From: Verrucomicrobiaceae bacterium
GTDB lineage: Bacteria > Verrucomicrobiota > Verrucomicrobiia > Verrucomicrobiales > Verrucomicrobiaceae
Assembly: GCA_016795485.1 (NCBI GenBank)
Contig: JAEUHM010000058.1
Location: 124,001-188,000, forward strand
Direction of reading: 5' to 3'
DNA length: 64,000 bases
The notes under the pieces were generated by a model, which had not been told where the DNA came from, did not search any database, and worked only from the letters and a program-made list of their open reading frames with translations. The position numbers and the translations under genes were made by a program. Every line of letters starts with the position of its first letter. Within the stretch, counting starts at the first letter, position 1. Shown here in pieces: positions 35,033 through 44,701 of the stretch.

Positions 35033-38000
35033 TCACGCGCGTGCTGATGCTCTGGCTGGTGGCTGCGAGCGCTCTGCCCGTCTGGGCAGAGGGGCTTGGT
35101 GCAGGGCTGCATCAGCTGTATCGTGAGCGTTGTAGAGAGGATGTGGAGGCACGCGCGGGACGACTGCATGAGCTGAACGGGCAGCTGATGCAAGCGCTGG
35201 GCCGCCCGCAGGCCAGTGCGGACACCACGCCAGAGTTCCTCAGCCAGCACGGCGTGGAGACGGTCCGCTGCTTTGTGGACCTGATGGCCAGTGCACGAAG
35301 GTTCAACCGCTGGGCGCAAGAGCGCAAGCTGCCTCAGAAGTTCAGCGTCACAGCACGTGTGCTCGGCGTGCTGCGCCACCTGGAGGCACTGCGGGGTGCC
35401 CTACTGCCGGTGAAGGTGGAATCGCTGGACGCGGGCACGGGCACGGGCAGTGGTGCGCTGCAATCGCTGCCAGACCTGGGCATTGATCTCGGCTGGAGTG
35501 ATCCGCAGGGCGATCTCCCAGCGTGGAAGAATCTGAATACACCGCCGGGCCTGCATGACCTGATGATGCTGCACTACTGGTTCAGCGGCGCGCATCCGGC
35601 GGTGGCGTTTGATCATGCATGGCTGGAGCGTGAGTGCGCTGTGCAGGAGGTGAAAGCGTGGCCTGGACAGCGAGCTTCCCTCATCTCCACGCTGCATGGC
35701 CAGTATGAGTACGCGGTGACGGCCACGCCGGATGCAAGCCAGTGCGCCTCACGTGTGCAGCGCGCCCTGGAGGTGCTGGCGCTCAAGCCGGCCAGCATGA
35801 CGAAGGACCAGCTCGCCAGCCAGTGGCAGGCGCGTGATGCCTGGCTACGGGCCTGGCTCCTGTTTGCCAATCACCCGGCTGGGGCCAGCGCCCAGTCCCG
35901 TGCGTGGTTCGCCAGCACCGCGAGCATGGCACCAGTCTTCTGCGTGATGAAGCCGGATGTGCAAGCCTTCCACGCGATGCACAAGCGCGCGGACCATGAT
36001 GCGCTCCAGTCTCTGCTGCAGCATCCGGATCTGAAGCGTGCGGTGTATTGGGGGCAGCTGGATACTTTGGATACCAGGCTGATCATGCGCGCGCCGGCGC
36101 GTGTGTGGTCTGGCTACATCCCGGAGGAGCTGATGAGCGAACCGCTGGCGGACGACCGCTCTGCTGCCGTGGACGAGCCGTCGCAGCCGCTGCCCGATCC
36201 CGAGACTGTGCTCACACCGGAGTCCGCCTGGCGTGGCATCTGTGAGTGGATCAAGTCACTGGAAGCCACTAACACGCAACGGACAGATGTGCGTGTGCAG
36301 CAGTTGCGCTGGCAGCGTGTGGCCTTCTCCGCGCAGGAGCTGACGGACCTGCTCGGCGGCAGCGGCGGTGAGGCCACCGGGCGTGATGGCGCGCTGGAGG
36401 TGCTGGAGTGTGATCCACAGTCCGGCAGGCTGTCGGTACGCTGGGTGGTGAGTGGTGACACGGTGAGTGAGAAGACCTTCCGCATTCTTTCCCAGGGAGA
36501 GTGGCCCGCCTGGTTCTACAGCGATGCCTGGGATCTGCGCTCACGGGCCTGGTGGTGGGCTGCGGGAGCCCTGGTGCTCGGCATGCTGCTGCTCACCGCA
36601 TGGCGTCGGGGGCTTGGCTTAAAGTGGTGCTTGCTGGCGTTGGCGGGTGCGGGCCTCACGCTGCTCTTGATGTGGCTGGGACCGCTTGGTCAATCTCGTG
36701 ATGAGAGCGCCTCCAAACTGGTGGTGGACCTGCCTGCCGATGGCGCGATCAGTGACCGGCAGTGGCGTGAGATGACGCAGGTGGTGGCGGCCTGCATTCG
36801 CAGTCTGAACGGGCGCTCTGGGGATGACGCTGCTGATGAGCGTGAGTGGTGGCGGCTGCTGCTGGAGGTGCTGTGGTGCGATCCTCCGAAACGCCTTATG
36901 GCAGCCAGTGCCGCCAGCTATTGCGTGAATCCCATCGCCTGGCCTGCATCCCTGCATGCCCCGGTCAGGGGCTCCATGGCAGAGCCGCACCGCGTGCTGG
37001 AGGCGAAGCTCGCCAGCATCCCCATGCAAGGCCAGGCCGCCTGGGCCAGGCCCTTGCTGGATCTGCCGTTCGCCATGGGACCGGCATCCGTCACCCTCTT
37101 GTTCGCAGACGTCCTGCATGGCCAGTATGATCCACCCTGCGCAGGACCTCCCTTTGCGCCTGTAGCAATGCAAACGGTGGGCGTCCGTCTGCCCTGCGTG
37201 ACACCGGACCCGCGCCCTGCGGCAGCGCTCAAAGCCACTGTGCGAACGGCGCGTGCCGCTGCGGCCAGCCAGGCGGTGCTGTTTGACGCCACCGGCACCA
37301 TGGACGAGGACGCGGAAGGCCGCGCTCCGGTTGACATCCGTGCGATGTTAAACGCCCTCTGGGAAAAAGGCGTCCCCCTGGATCGCGCTGTCATCCTTGA
37401 AGCGGTAAAGGAGGTCTTTGACAAGTCCAGCAAGGGCGGCAGCCGTTCCGTGCTGGGCATGAAGCTCAGTGTCTGGTGGCGCTGTGTATTCATCGGCCTG
37501 CTGCTATTTGTAGCCGTGCAGTTTCTCCTGGGCGTGCATCAGTCTCAGCTGCGCTGGCAGGCCGCTGCGAGGCATGCCGCGGCCGTGCTCGGGGTGCTGC
37601 TGGTCACCGCGCTCATGCTGGCATGGCTTTGTGGCTTGATCGAGCCTCATGCCTGGTGCTACGGCACAGCGGCCACCGCCGGCGGGCGCACTGCCGTGCA
37701 TGTGCTGGGTTGCTGCGGCTTGCTGTGGGCAGCAGCCATCTCCGTGCTCGTCTGGATGGAAGTCCGCCAAGGAGTGAGCGGAAGGACCATCCACGCGCTC
37801 AGCCCTGCATCTGGGTGGCATGCCGGGCGAATGCTGCTGCCTGCTGCAGGGTGCCTGTGCATCGCGCTGGCGATCCTGCTCTGGACCAGCGCTCCGGTGC
37901 TCCATGACGCCGGCACCGCTGCGGCACCGCTCCCGGCGCGCTTCGCCTCCACCATGGGAGCCGCCTGCGTGCTATGGCAGGTGGCAGCCTGGCTGTTTTA

Positions 38001-38043
38001 TCTCACGAGTTTTCTGAACCCATCCCCTAGGACATCCCGCTGA
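35029..38043 (+). CDS. Exported/polytopic membrane protein of unknown function (1,004 residues)
   Basis: Starts at ATG 35029, overlapping the previous stop (ATGA). The signal peptide MITRVLMLWLVAASALPVWA is followed by about 480 extracytoplasmic residues. A helix pair comes at about 506-553 (WWWAAGALVLGMLLLTAW and LLALAGAGLTLLLMWLGPL), then a second soluble region (555-815). Five C-terminal helices follow (about 815-835, 850-870, 889-910, 934-954, 977-996). With seven membrane segments and two large external domains it is the best candidate for the membrane hub that links the exported giants to the cytoplasmic MoxR/DUF58 pair. No known family. Confidence 0.65.
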   Translation: MITRVLMLWLVAASALPVWAEGLGAGLHQLYRERCREDVEARAGRLHELNGQLMQALGRPQASADTTPEFLSQHGVETVRCFVDLMASARRFNRWAQERKLPQKFSVTARVLGVLRHLEALRGALLPVKVESLDAGTGTGSGALQSLPDLGIDLGWSDPQGDLPAWKNLNTPPGLHDLMMLHYWFSGAHPAVAFDHAWLERECAVQEVKAWPGQRASLISTLHGQYEYAVTATPDASQCASRVQRALEVLALKPASMTKDQLASQWQARDAWLRAWLLFANHPAGASAQSRAWFASTASMAPVFCVMKPDVQAFHAMHKRADHDALQSLLQHPDLKRAVYWGQLDTLDTRLIMRAPARVWSGYIPEELMSEPLADDRSAAVDEPSQPLPDPETVLTPESAWRGICEWIKSLEATNTQRTDVRVQQLRWQRVAFSAQELTDLLGGSGGEATGRDGALEVLECDPQSGRLSVRWVVSGDTVSEKTFRILSQGEWPAWFYSDAWDLRSRAWWWAAGALVLGMLLLTAWRRGLGLKWCLLALAGAGLTLLLMWLGPLGQSRDESASKLVVDLPADGAISDRQWREMTQVVAACIRSLNGRSGDDAADEREWWRLLLEVLWCDPPKRLMAASAASYCVNPIAWPASLHAPVRGSMAEPHRVLEAKLASIPMQGQAAWARPLLDLPFAMGPASVTLLFADVLHGQYDPPCAGPPFAPVAMQTVGVRLPCVTPDPRPAAALKATVRTARAAAASQAVLFDATGTMDEDAEGRAPVDIRAMLNALWEKGVPLDRAVILEAVKEVFDKSSKGGSRSVLGMKLSVWWRCVFIGLLLFVAVQFLLGVHQSQLRWQAAARHAAAVLGVLLVTALMLAWLCGLIEPHAWCYGTAATAGGRTAVHVLGCCGLLWAAAISVLVWMEVRQGVSGRTIHALSPASGWHAGRMLLPAAGCLCIALAILLWTSAPVLHDAGTAAAPLPARFASTMGAACVLWQVAAWLFYLTSFLNPSPRTSR

Positions 38044-38065
38044 ACCACCTCACCCTTCATCACTC

Positions 38066-39451
38066 ATGAGTGCTAACAACTACATCTCCGAAGACCAGCT
38101 TCGCTCCCATCATTTTCTCGATTACCTGGATGAAAAAGAGACTTTTACCCTCAATGAGACCGTCAAGCCTCTGCGCCATCTGGAACTCCAGATGCAGCAG
38201 TCTGAAGATGGCAATCGTCGGGGTCTTGTAGGGATGCAAAAGTTCATTCGCTCGATGCTCATAGCGCTGATTTTGGGTGAGCATCTGCTGGTCGAAGGCG
38301 TGCCCGGCCTAGCGAAGACCTATGCAGTGAAGCTGCTCAGCAGCTTGCTGGGCCTAGTCTGGCGACGCATCCAGAACACCCCTGACCTCATGCCCTCAGA
38401 CCTGCTCTACAAAGAGAAACTGGAGATCGACGAGAACGGCAGGCAAAACATCGCCTGGTATCCTGGGCCGATCTTCACCACGCTGCTGCTTAGTGATGAG
38501 ATCAACCGCGCGACGCCCAAGACTCAGGCCGCCATGCTCGAACTCATGGAGGAACGCCAAGTATCCATCATCGGCCGTGGCCGCCTGCCCGCGCGCCCCA
38601 TGCCGTCCGTACATGATGACCAGCTAATTGACGAAGCACAGCTCATCCTGGAGTGCGAGCCGTTCTATGGCTTCCGCAAGCTGCGCGTGTCAGAGAAGGA
38701 TGACATCCGCCTCACCGTGTTTGCCACTCAGAACCCGATCGAACAGGAAGGCACCTACACCCTGCCGGAAGCGCAGGGGGACAGGTTCCTGCTCAAGTCC
38801 ATCGTGAACATCCCAGAGCGCCAGCATCTGCAGGCGCTGGCGATGCATGCGGCCGTTCAGGAGCCTGATGAGCATTATCTGGAAGACGATGCGCTCATGA
38901 CTCAAGCAGTCCCCAACAGAGCCCAGGAAGACAGGGAGCAAAAGCACCTGAAAACCCTCTACTTCCTGGTGAAGCTCAAGTCCATGCTGCTGAGCCAGGC
39001 TCGCATTAGCAACTTCATGCAGACACCTGTCGCCAGGGGAATTCTGGATCTCTGGGAGTGCACCCACAACACCACAGGGAAGCTCAGCGAGGGCCAAATG
39101 GCCTTCCGCGAACGCGTCGAAAGGGCCGCTGCTGATGAACCGCATCTGGTGGCCTATCGCACCCTTACCCAGACAGAACTCGACAACTACCGCCTGCCCA
39201 GGCTGGCGATGGGGGCTTCTCCACGCGGTCTCCTGGGCCTGATCCGCGCAGCTCATGCCCAGGCGTTGCTAGAGGACTCCTTTGATCGTTCTACCAACGA
39301 ATTGGTCGTCAAATGGGAGCATGTGCGCACGATCGCGCCTGACGTGCTGCGCCACCGTATCAAGCTTGATCCAGGCGAAGAAGCCAGCTTCGATGCCGAT
39401 GACTACCTCAAAAGGCTGCTCGGTTGCTTCGACCACGCAACCTTTGATTGA
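38066..39451 (+). CDS. MoxR family AAA+ ATPase
   Basis: 461 residues, 22 bases after the membrane gene. Walker A is GVPGLAKT (78-85), Walker B LLLSDEINRATPKTQ (D144, E145), then AAMLELMEERQVSI, sensor 1 FATQNPIEQEGTYTLPEAQ and the DRF(L) arginine-finger region. These are exact MoxR signatures. The C-terminal lid PRLAMGASPRGLLGLIRAAH is also typical. MoxR ATPases act as chaperones with vWA/DUF58-type partners, and the next gene is such a partner. It is longer than usual, with an extra insertion after Walker B (about 170-200). Confidence 0.93.
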   Translation: MSANNYISEDQLRSHHFLDYLDEKETFTLNETVKPLRHLELQMQQSEDGNRRGLVGMQKFIRSMLIALILGEHLLVEGVPGLAKTYAVKLLSSLLGLVWRRIQNTPDLMPSDLLYKEKLEIDENGRQNIAWYPGPIFTTLLLSDEINRATPKTQAAMLELMEERQVSIIGRGRLPARPMPSVHDDQLIDEAQLILECEPFYGFRKLRVSEKDDIRLTVFATQNPIEQEGTYTLPEAQGDRFLLKSIVNIPERQHLQALAMHAAVQEPDEHYLEDDALMTQAVPNRAQEDREQKHLKTLYFLVKLKSMLLSQARISNFMQTPVARGILDLWECTHNTTGKLSEGQMAFRERVERAAADEPHLVAYRTLTQTELDNYRLPRLAMGASPRGLLGLIRAAHAQALLEDSFDRSTNELVVKWEHVRTIAPDVLRHRIKLDPGEEASFDADDYLKRLLGCFDHATFD

Positions 39452-39457
39452 TCAGCC

Positions 39458-40477
39458 ATGAGTCTTGCCTCTTTAGAAGATGACGTGCAGCAACTGCGCT
39501 CACGATTGCTCGCGGTGGCGGAGAGCTGCGCGGGCAGCGGATCATGCCGCATGCATGCCCTGCCGCTGACTTCAGTAAAGCTGCCCGTGGGCCAGTTCCG
39601 CACCGCACGCAGCGTCACCAGCAATATCACGCCAGATGTGCCGCGCCCCTTCCGCATGGATGACGAGCCGGGCAGCATTGACCTCGGATCGCTGCAGCCG
39701 CGGCCCTTGATTGAGCAGGTAATGGAGGGCTCGCTGCGCTGCCGCCAGCGTATGTTTGAAGCCGAGCTAGACCTGGTGATCGGCATCGACGCGAGCCGCT
39801 CGCAGTTGGCCACGGATGAGAGACACACCTTTAAGCCGGAGCGCCTCCTGCGACTGGCGGCCGCCACCGTCTCCGCAGCCTGCGCGTGCAAGTTCAAGGT
39901 GCAAATCCTCGTCGCCAGTGAAGGCACCCTGCATGACCGCCTGCGTGGTAACGAGGCTGGAAGGCTGCGGCTGCCGTTGCTGCACTCCGTGCTGCCAGAC
40001 ATGCTATGCGCGGCGGCCGCTCAGCAGCTGCCGCGCTCACCGGACACGCTGGCCAGGCTCATCGGTGCCGAGCTGCGCCGCAAGCGCCGTGGAGTCGCCA
40101 TCTTCATCAGCGACTTCCTTGATCCTGCGCCCAGCTACCTGCCCGCTCTGCGCCAGCTCTCGCGCACGCATCGCATCGTGCTGGTGGACATGGCCACCCG
40201 GCTGGATCGTGTTTTTCCAGTGCCGGCATGGTGGGAAAAGAATGCGCAGTGCGTGCCCGTGCTCGAGGGCGCGCGCCATCTGGAGGAGCACCTCTCCCCC
40301 ATGCCCGTTACCACTGCCATGGCCACAGCGTGGAATGCGCTGCAGGCTGCAAACCTCGAAGCCCTGCACGCCATCGAGCATCCGCGCCGTCTGCGCCATC
40401 TCGTGCACGAGACCTTCGCTTCCTCCACACTGCCGCTGGAACAGCACATCCTCCAGGCGCTCAAACAACTCTCTTGA
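39458..40477 (+). CDS. DUF58 / vWA-like protein
   Basis: 339 residues, 6 bases after the MoxR gene. The segment FEAELDLVIGIDASRSQ carries a MIDAS-type DxSxS motif (D111, S113, S115). The later strand GVAIFISDFLDPAPS matches the second metal-site strand usual in DUF58/vWA domains (xxISDxxD). No membrane helix is seen. MoxR-DUF58 pairs are a known working unit: the ATPase acts on the vWA protein, which binds further partners through its metal site. Confidence 0.8.
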   Translation: MSLASLEDDVQQLRSRLLAVAESCAGSGSCRMHALPLTSVKLPVGQFRTARSVTSNITPDVPRPFRMDDEPGSIDLGSLQPRPLIEQVMEGSLRCRQRMFEAELDLVIGIDASRSQLATDERHTFKPERLLRLAAATVSAACACKFKVQILVASEGTLHDRLRGNEAGRLRLPLLHSVLPDMLCAAAAQQLPRSPDTLARLIGAELRRKRRGVAIFISDFLDPAPSYLPALRQLSRTHRIVLVDMATRLDRVFPVPAWWEKNAQCVPVLEGARHLEEHLSPMPVTTAMATAWNALQAANLEALHAIEHPRRLRHLVHETFASSTLPLEQHILQALKQLS

Positions 40478-40481
40478 CCGC

Positions 40482-43289
40482 ATGAACTTACGCTCTCCAC
40501 CTTCCTCACCCACCCTCACTACAGCGCGAACGGCTGAATGGATGCGCACGGTCGCGGCCCGGCCATGCAAGCCCCTGCTAGCAGCAGCGTGGCCCGCACT
40601 GCCGGAGCAGTGGCTTGACTCCACCAGGCTCAGCAGCGCGCAGTTTGCCAGAGAGGCACCCTGGGGTGCGGCCCCCTTTGCGTCGGAACGCATAGCCGCC
40701 TGGCTGCGTGATTACTTTGAGTCTCGTGCCAGCTGGACACGCTGCCTGGAGGTCACTGTGGAGCAGCCCGCTGCAAACAGCCGTGAGAAACCCATCACCC
40801 TCACTTGCTGGGATAACCAGGTGGCGCGCTTCACCCTGTGCTTCCTCTCGGAGGAGCGCAGCCTTCGCGCCAGTTGCTTGTTCCGGCTCGATGATCCGGT
40901 TGCTGCGCTGCAACAGCTGCGCCGCTGGGTGGAGCAGCCTGAGCGTCACTTGCCGGATGCACTGGCCATGCTCCAGGTCTGGGCGCAGGACACGGCATTG
41001 ATCCGCTCCTGGACAGAGGTGCACCGAGCCCTGTCCAGCCACCAGCCCGTATCCTTGGCGGAGCTTGCCTGGCATCGTGCCGCGCTGCCTTCCGTAGAGG
41101 CGCTTGCGCAGCACCTGCCAGCCATCATCGCCACGTCTTCCTGGCAGGCCCTGGCCACCTATGGCAGCCCCGTCATTGCCGCCCTGCCGCCTTCACCGCA
41201 GGCTGGTGGCATGCTCATCCTCGCTTGCGAGCAGCGGCTGCCAGCAGAGCCCTCACCCGAGGTGGCGCTTACCTTCCTCAAGCTCACCGCCCCCCTGCAC
41301 GGGCAGCGCCCGCCGGCGCACGGCTTCCTCCTGGCGGCTTGCACCGCGCTGCGTGGTCTGCCACTGCCGCACGCGGCACGGCCTGATCTGCGCGCCCTGC
41401 TGTGCAGTAAAGGTGCTGAGGCGCTGGAATGCACACCGTTTCTCCGTGCGGCTCTGGACACCCTGCTCAATCAGGATCAAATGCATGCCATCGCGCCCTT
41501 GCTGGGCTCGCTTTCCAGGCAGGGCCGTGAGCAGGCGCTGGATCACCTCGCGGCAAGCATCGCCGCCGCCTTGCCGCCCTCCACCACCTCGGTATGGATC
41601 GGCTCACCCCATGCGGCACGACCGCTGCGCCTCCTCTATGCTTGGAGTGAACTGATGGGCGGTGAGAAGCCTGTGCAATGGCAGCGCCTTATGACTCTGC
41701 CGCCACTCGATCCCGGACTGCAACCGCTGCTCCCACCAGCCTTCTGGAAGGCTGCACGAGAGCATCTTACCGGCACGGCAGGCACACACGCGGTCCGGCG
41801 CGAGCTGTTTCACTGGGCCTGGCAGCAACTCGGCTTGTCATCCACGGAGCAGGAATACAGCAACCCTGAACCTGCGCGCCGGCTGCCGGTCTTTCCGCCG
41901 AACGATCAATTGCACGCAGCGATGCAGCGCTTGCTGAAGGCTAGCGAGGATTCGCCTGAAGAACTGCAACGCCCGCTGGAGGACATCGCCCACGCCATCG
42001 CCTCGCAACAGATGGCGGTGCCCGGTGATCAGACGCCGCAAGGCTGTGCCCTCCTCCAGATGATGCGCCAGCGCTTTCGCGAGCCCAAGCCCTGGTTGGT
42101 TGCAAGCGAAGTGGAGGCCCGACTCTCCGTAGTGCGTGCGTTGACAGCACACGAGGCCTTCTGGACCCATGCTTACGCCCCCACCTGGCTGGTGGGCACT
42201 CTCGCGCATCTCCCCGCCCAATGGTGCGCCGAGGCCGTGCTGCTGGACTTCGAGTTGCATCGCGAGCCGTGGAGCGCCCCTGAGGCTCCCTGCTACGCCC
42301 ATGCCACCTTTGATACCCCGCAGTGGCTACAGCTCTGCCACCACCTGGGCCAGCTCAGCACCGATGCAGAGGTCTCTGCCGCTCTCCAGTGGCTGAGCAG
42401 CCTCTCACAGCTCAGCTCGCCGCAGCAGGCCGCCATTGCCGCAGCGGGCGAGTGGATGAACCACGGTGGACCTCACCGCAGCCACCTAGCCTGCGCGGCC
42501 TTGCGGCTGTGTGTGAACCCAGGCCTAGCCCGCAGCATGCTGCCAGAGGGTACCTTCACCACCATCCTGCTCGACTGTCTGCAGCAGAAGGCGCACTCGC
42601 GCTGGCGCGCTGTGGAAGCCCAGGCCACCCGTGCGCTGCTCCCCGCTCTGCCTGAGCCGCTGGCCCCGCTGTTGCATGCAAAGCTGGCACTCGAACTCGC
42701 TGAACGGTGGGCCAGGCAGCCCCCCGACCTCGAACAAGCGCAGCTGCTTTGGGCCTGGTGCGAAGCCGTCGCCGCGCATCCAGCCATGCAGGAGGTTTGG
42801 ATCACCGCCGCCGTCGCCGCTGATGCATCCACCCTCAAGCGCTGGCGCAACTGCTGGGCTGTCTCAAAGCCCAAGGACAGCATGGACCGCCTGCTCACCG
42901 CCCGGGTCTGGGCCAGTCAGCTGCCGAACTCACCGCACGATCACACGCTCCTGCAGGAACTGTGGATCGAGTTTCCAAATGAGCGTCCGCTGCCAGCGCT
43001 GGACTGGTGGACGCAACGCTGTGCAGAGTTGCTTGTCGCCGCTGATTCTGGCAAGCTCTCCCGCCTGCTGGAGAACACGGATGCCAGCCTGCATCACCAG
43101 CTGCTTACACGGCTGCGGAAAGAGCACGCGGAAAACAGCAGCGCGTTTCAAACAGGGCTGGAGTGCTTCGCAGAGCATTGCCTGAACTCAAAAGCTAAGA
43201 TTCAACGCTGGACCGCGCTCAATGAGGGCCTCGCCGCACGCCATGCACGCGGTCCCATCATGGAGGACGTGCTGCTGGACATCCTGTGA
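40482..43289 (+). CDS. Large helical-repeat-like cytoplasmic protein (935 residues)
   Basis: Starts at ATG 40482, four bases after the DUF58 gene; the frame is open far upstream inside that gene, but those starts are spurious. The protein is rich in Leu, Ala, Trp, His and Pro, with repeated amphipathic helices (AFWKAAREHLTGT, then ALQWLSSLSQLSSPQQAAIA). It lacks signal peptide and membrane helices. It looks like a HEAT/ARM-type solenoid, but the repeat is not regular enough to be sure. As the gene after MoxR and DUF58 it takes the place of the third component in MoxR-vWA-type systems. Function unknown. Confidence 0.6.
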   Translation: MNLRSPPSSPTLTTARTAEWMRTVAARPCKPLLAAAWPALPEQWLDSTRLSSAQFAREAPWGAAPFASERIAAWLRDYFESRASWTRCLEVTVEQPAANSREKPITLTCWDNQVARFTLCFLSEERSLRASCLFRLDDPVAALQQLRRWVEQPERHLPDALAMLQVWAQDTALIRSWTEVHRALSSHQPVSLAELAWHRAALPSVEALAQHLPAIIATSSWQALATYGSPVIAALPPSPQAGGMLILACEQRLPAEPSPEVALTFLKLTAPLHGQRPPAHGFLLAACTALRGLPLPHAARPDLRALLCSKGAEALECTPFLRAALDTLLNQDQMHAIAPLLGSLSRQGREQALDHLAASIAAALPPSTTSVWIGSPHAARPLRLLYAWSELMGGEKPVQWQRLMTLPPLDPGLQPLLPPAFWKAAREHLTGTAGTHAVRRELFHWAWQQLGLSSTEQEYSNPEPARRLPVFPPNDQLHAAMQRLLKASEDSPEELQRPLEDIAHAIASQQMAVPGDQTPQGCALLQMMRQRFREPKPWLVASEVEARLSVVRALTAHEAFWTHAYAPTWLVGTLAHLPAQWCAEAVLLDFELHREPWSAPEAPCYAHATFDTPQWLQLCHHLGQLSTDAEVSAALQWLSSLSQLSSPQQAAIAAAGEWMNHGGPHRSHLACAALRLCVNPGLARSMLPEGTFTTILLDCLQQKAHSRWRAVEAQATRALLPALPEPLAPLLHAKLALELAERWARQPPDLEQAQLLWAWCEAVAAHPAMQEVWITAAVAADASTLKRWRNCWAVSKPKDSMDRLLTARVWASQLPNSPHDHTLLQELWIEFPNERPLPALDWWTQRCAELLVAADSGKLSRLLENTDASLHHQLLTRLRKEHAENSSAFQTGLECFAEHCLNSKAKIQRWTALNEGLAARHARGPIMEDVLLDIL

Positions 43290-44701
43290 TGAACCCCGCT
43301 GCTCCATCTCCCCATGCCAAACGCCAGCCCAGGGTGCGGCTGCTGGACCTCCACGCACGCGCCGTGAGCCGCACGCCCAAGACCGCGCACGCCTGGATTG
43401 ATCTGCATTCCGCCGTGCAGCTGCTGCAAGCACTGCAGACTGAGTCTGCACACGGCAGCACCCCGGGCTCCATCACCCACGTGTGGCTCTGTGCTGACGG
43501 GCAGACGCTCTGCGACCCCGCACGCATGGGCCGCGAGCCACCCGCAGACCTCTGGCCCTGGCTCGCCGCTCGATGGCCAGACCTGGCCTGCCAGTTTGAT
43601 GGCGTGAGCCCAGCGTATCGCACCGAGCGCTGGCTGCTATCGCTTGAATCTGAGCTGAACCGCGAGCAACTGCGGCAAGGCCTCGCCCAGGACTTCGCTC
43701 CCGCTCTGTGCGGCGCCTTCACCTCTTGGACTAGCCAGCCATGGTGGCATGGGATTCGACACAAATGCTGGCAGATAGTCCTCGTGATCCCCTTCTTGCT
43801 AGCCAGTTGGTGGGTCGTATCCCTGCCTTGGACAATACCGTCGCTCGAGTGGAGGCAGAGTCTCCCACACGCCGTTGCTGCCACGCCCGCACAGCCAAAC
43901 TACACCGTCTCACGTCCCCGCCGCGCGCCTCCACCGAGTGCGAACACATCTGCCCAAGAGCCCCCGCTGACAAAGCCATCACTCATTGCCGTCGCGGCCT
44001 CAGCCGAATCCAAGGCTTTGAAACCGCCGACATCTTCCGACAAGCCGCCCTCACCCACTTCGGCGAAGGTCGCTTTATCGCCGCCGTCGGGACAGGTCAT
44101 GCCTCCACCTGCGTCAGCGCCAGCACGATCGAACAGCATCACAGTGGCATTGGTGAACGATCTGCTCATTGTGCGACAGGGAAACATGCGCATCGAATGG
44201 CAGTTCACCACTATGAAGCGCGGTTCGTTTTCTCCCCTGGCGAACCAAAGCATCGAAATCCCGAAGGATGTCAAGATCGCGGTGACCCCGGCCAGCGAGC
44301 GCACTTTGAACTTCGTCATGAATGGTACGGTTTCCGGCGAAGATGGCGTGCCAGCCACAGGTGTCAGCTACGAAAAAGCCCAGAGATTCTGCGTCATCCT
44401 AACTAGCGCCCTCGCCCCATCCTTCGTCGCGCGCTTGCCCTATCAAGCAGACTTCGACAAGGCCGGACGCGACCGTCTCATCGATCTGACCACCACCGGC
44501 ATTGAAGAGTGGGTGGGACACGACTGGGCACCCAATTTCTACAGCAACTACCGTTATCAAGGCCCCACCACCAAAGGCAATCCAGCGGTTGTGTCTCACG
44601 TCGGCGAAATTGTTGTTCGGGGTGCGAATAGCCTGGAGGGGCAAATGACCTGCGGGCTGCGAGTAGTGCTGGAACCCTCCGCTAAGCCCAGTACTAAATG
44701 A
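43289..44701 (+). CDS. Membrane-anchored FGE-sulfatase-like domain protein
   Basis: 470 residues; ATG 43289 overlaps the previous stop (TGATG). The N-terminal about 155 residues are soluble. One membrane helix follows (about 158-178, CWQIVLVIPFLLASWWVVSL), then a Pro/Ser/Lys linker (about 200-285). The C-terminal about 180 residues keep the order of FGE/SUMF1-type domains: GVPATGVSYEKAQRFCVIL, RLPYQADFDKAGRDR, GIEEWVGHDWAP, EIVVRGANSL and CGLRVVLEP. Many bacterial members are ligand-binding rather than catalytic. The outside domain could sense or bind a target. It is the last gene of the rightward block. Confidence 0.65.
   Translation: MNPAAPSPHAKRQPRVRLLDLHARAVSRTPKTAHAWIDLHSAVQLLQALQTESAHGSTPGSITHVWLCADGQTLCDPARMGREPPADLWPWLAARWPDLACQFDGVSPAYRTERWLLSLESELNREQLRQGLAQDFAPALCGAFTSWTSQPWWHGIRHKCWQIVLVIPFLLASWWVVSLPWTIPSLEWRQSLPHAVAATPAQPNYTVSRPRRAPPPSANTSAQEPPLTKPSLIAVAASAESKALKPPTSSDKPPSPTSAKVALSPPSGQVMPPPASAPARSNSITVALVNDLLIVRQGNMRIEWQFTTMKRGSFSPLANQSIEIPKDVKIAVTPASERTLNFVMNGTVSGEDGVPATGVSYEKAQRFCVILTSALAPSFVARLPYQADFDKAGRDRLIDLTTTGIEEWVGHDWAPNFYSNYRYQGPTTKGNPAVVSHVGEIVVRGANSLEGQMTCGLRVVLEPSAKPSTK

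Noticed and set aside
39816..40481. N-terminal extension of the 935-residue gene
   Set aside because: This part overlaps the DUF58 gene almost completely and has Ser/Arg/Cys-rich shadow composition; ATG 40482, four bases after the DUF58 stop, is the likely start.
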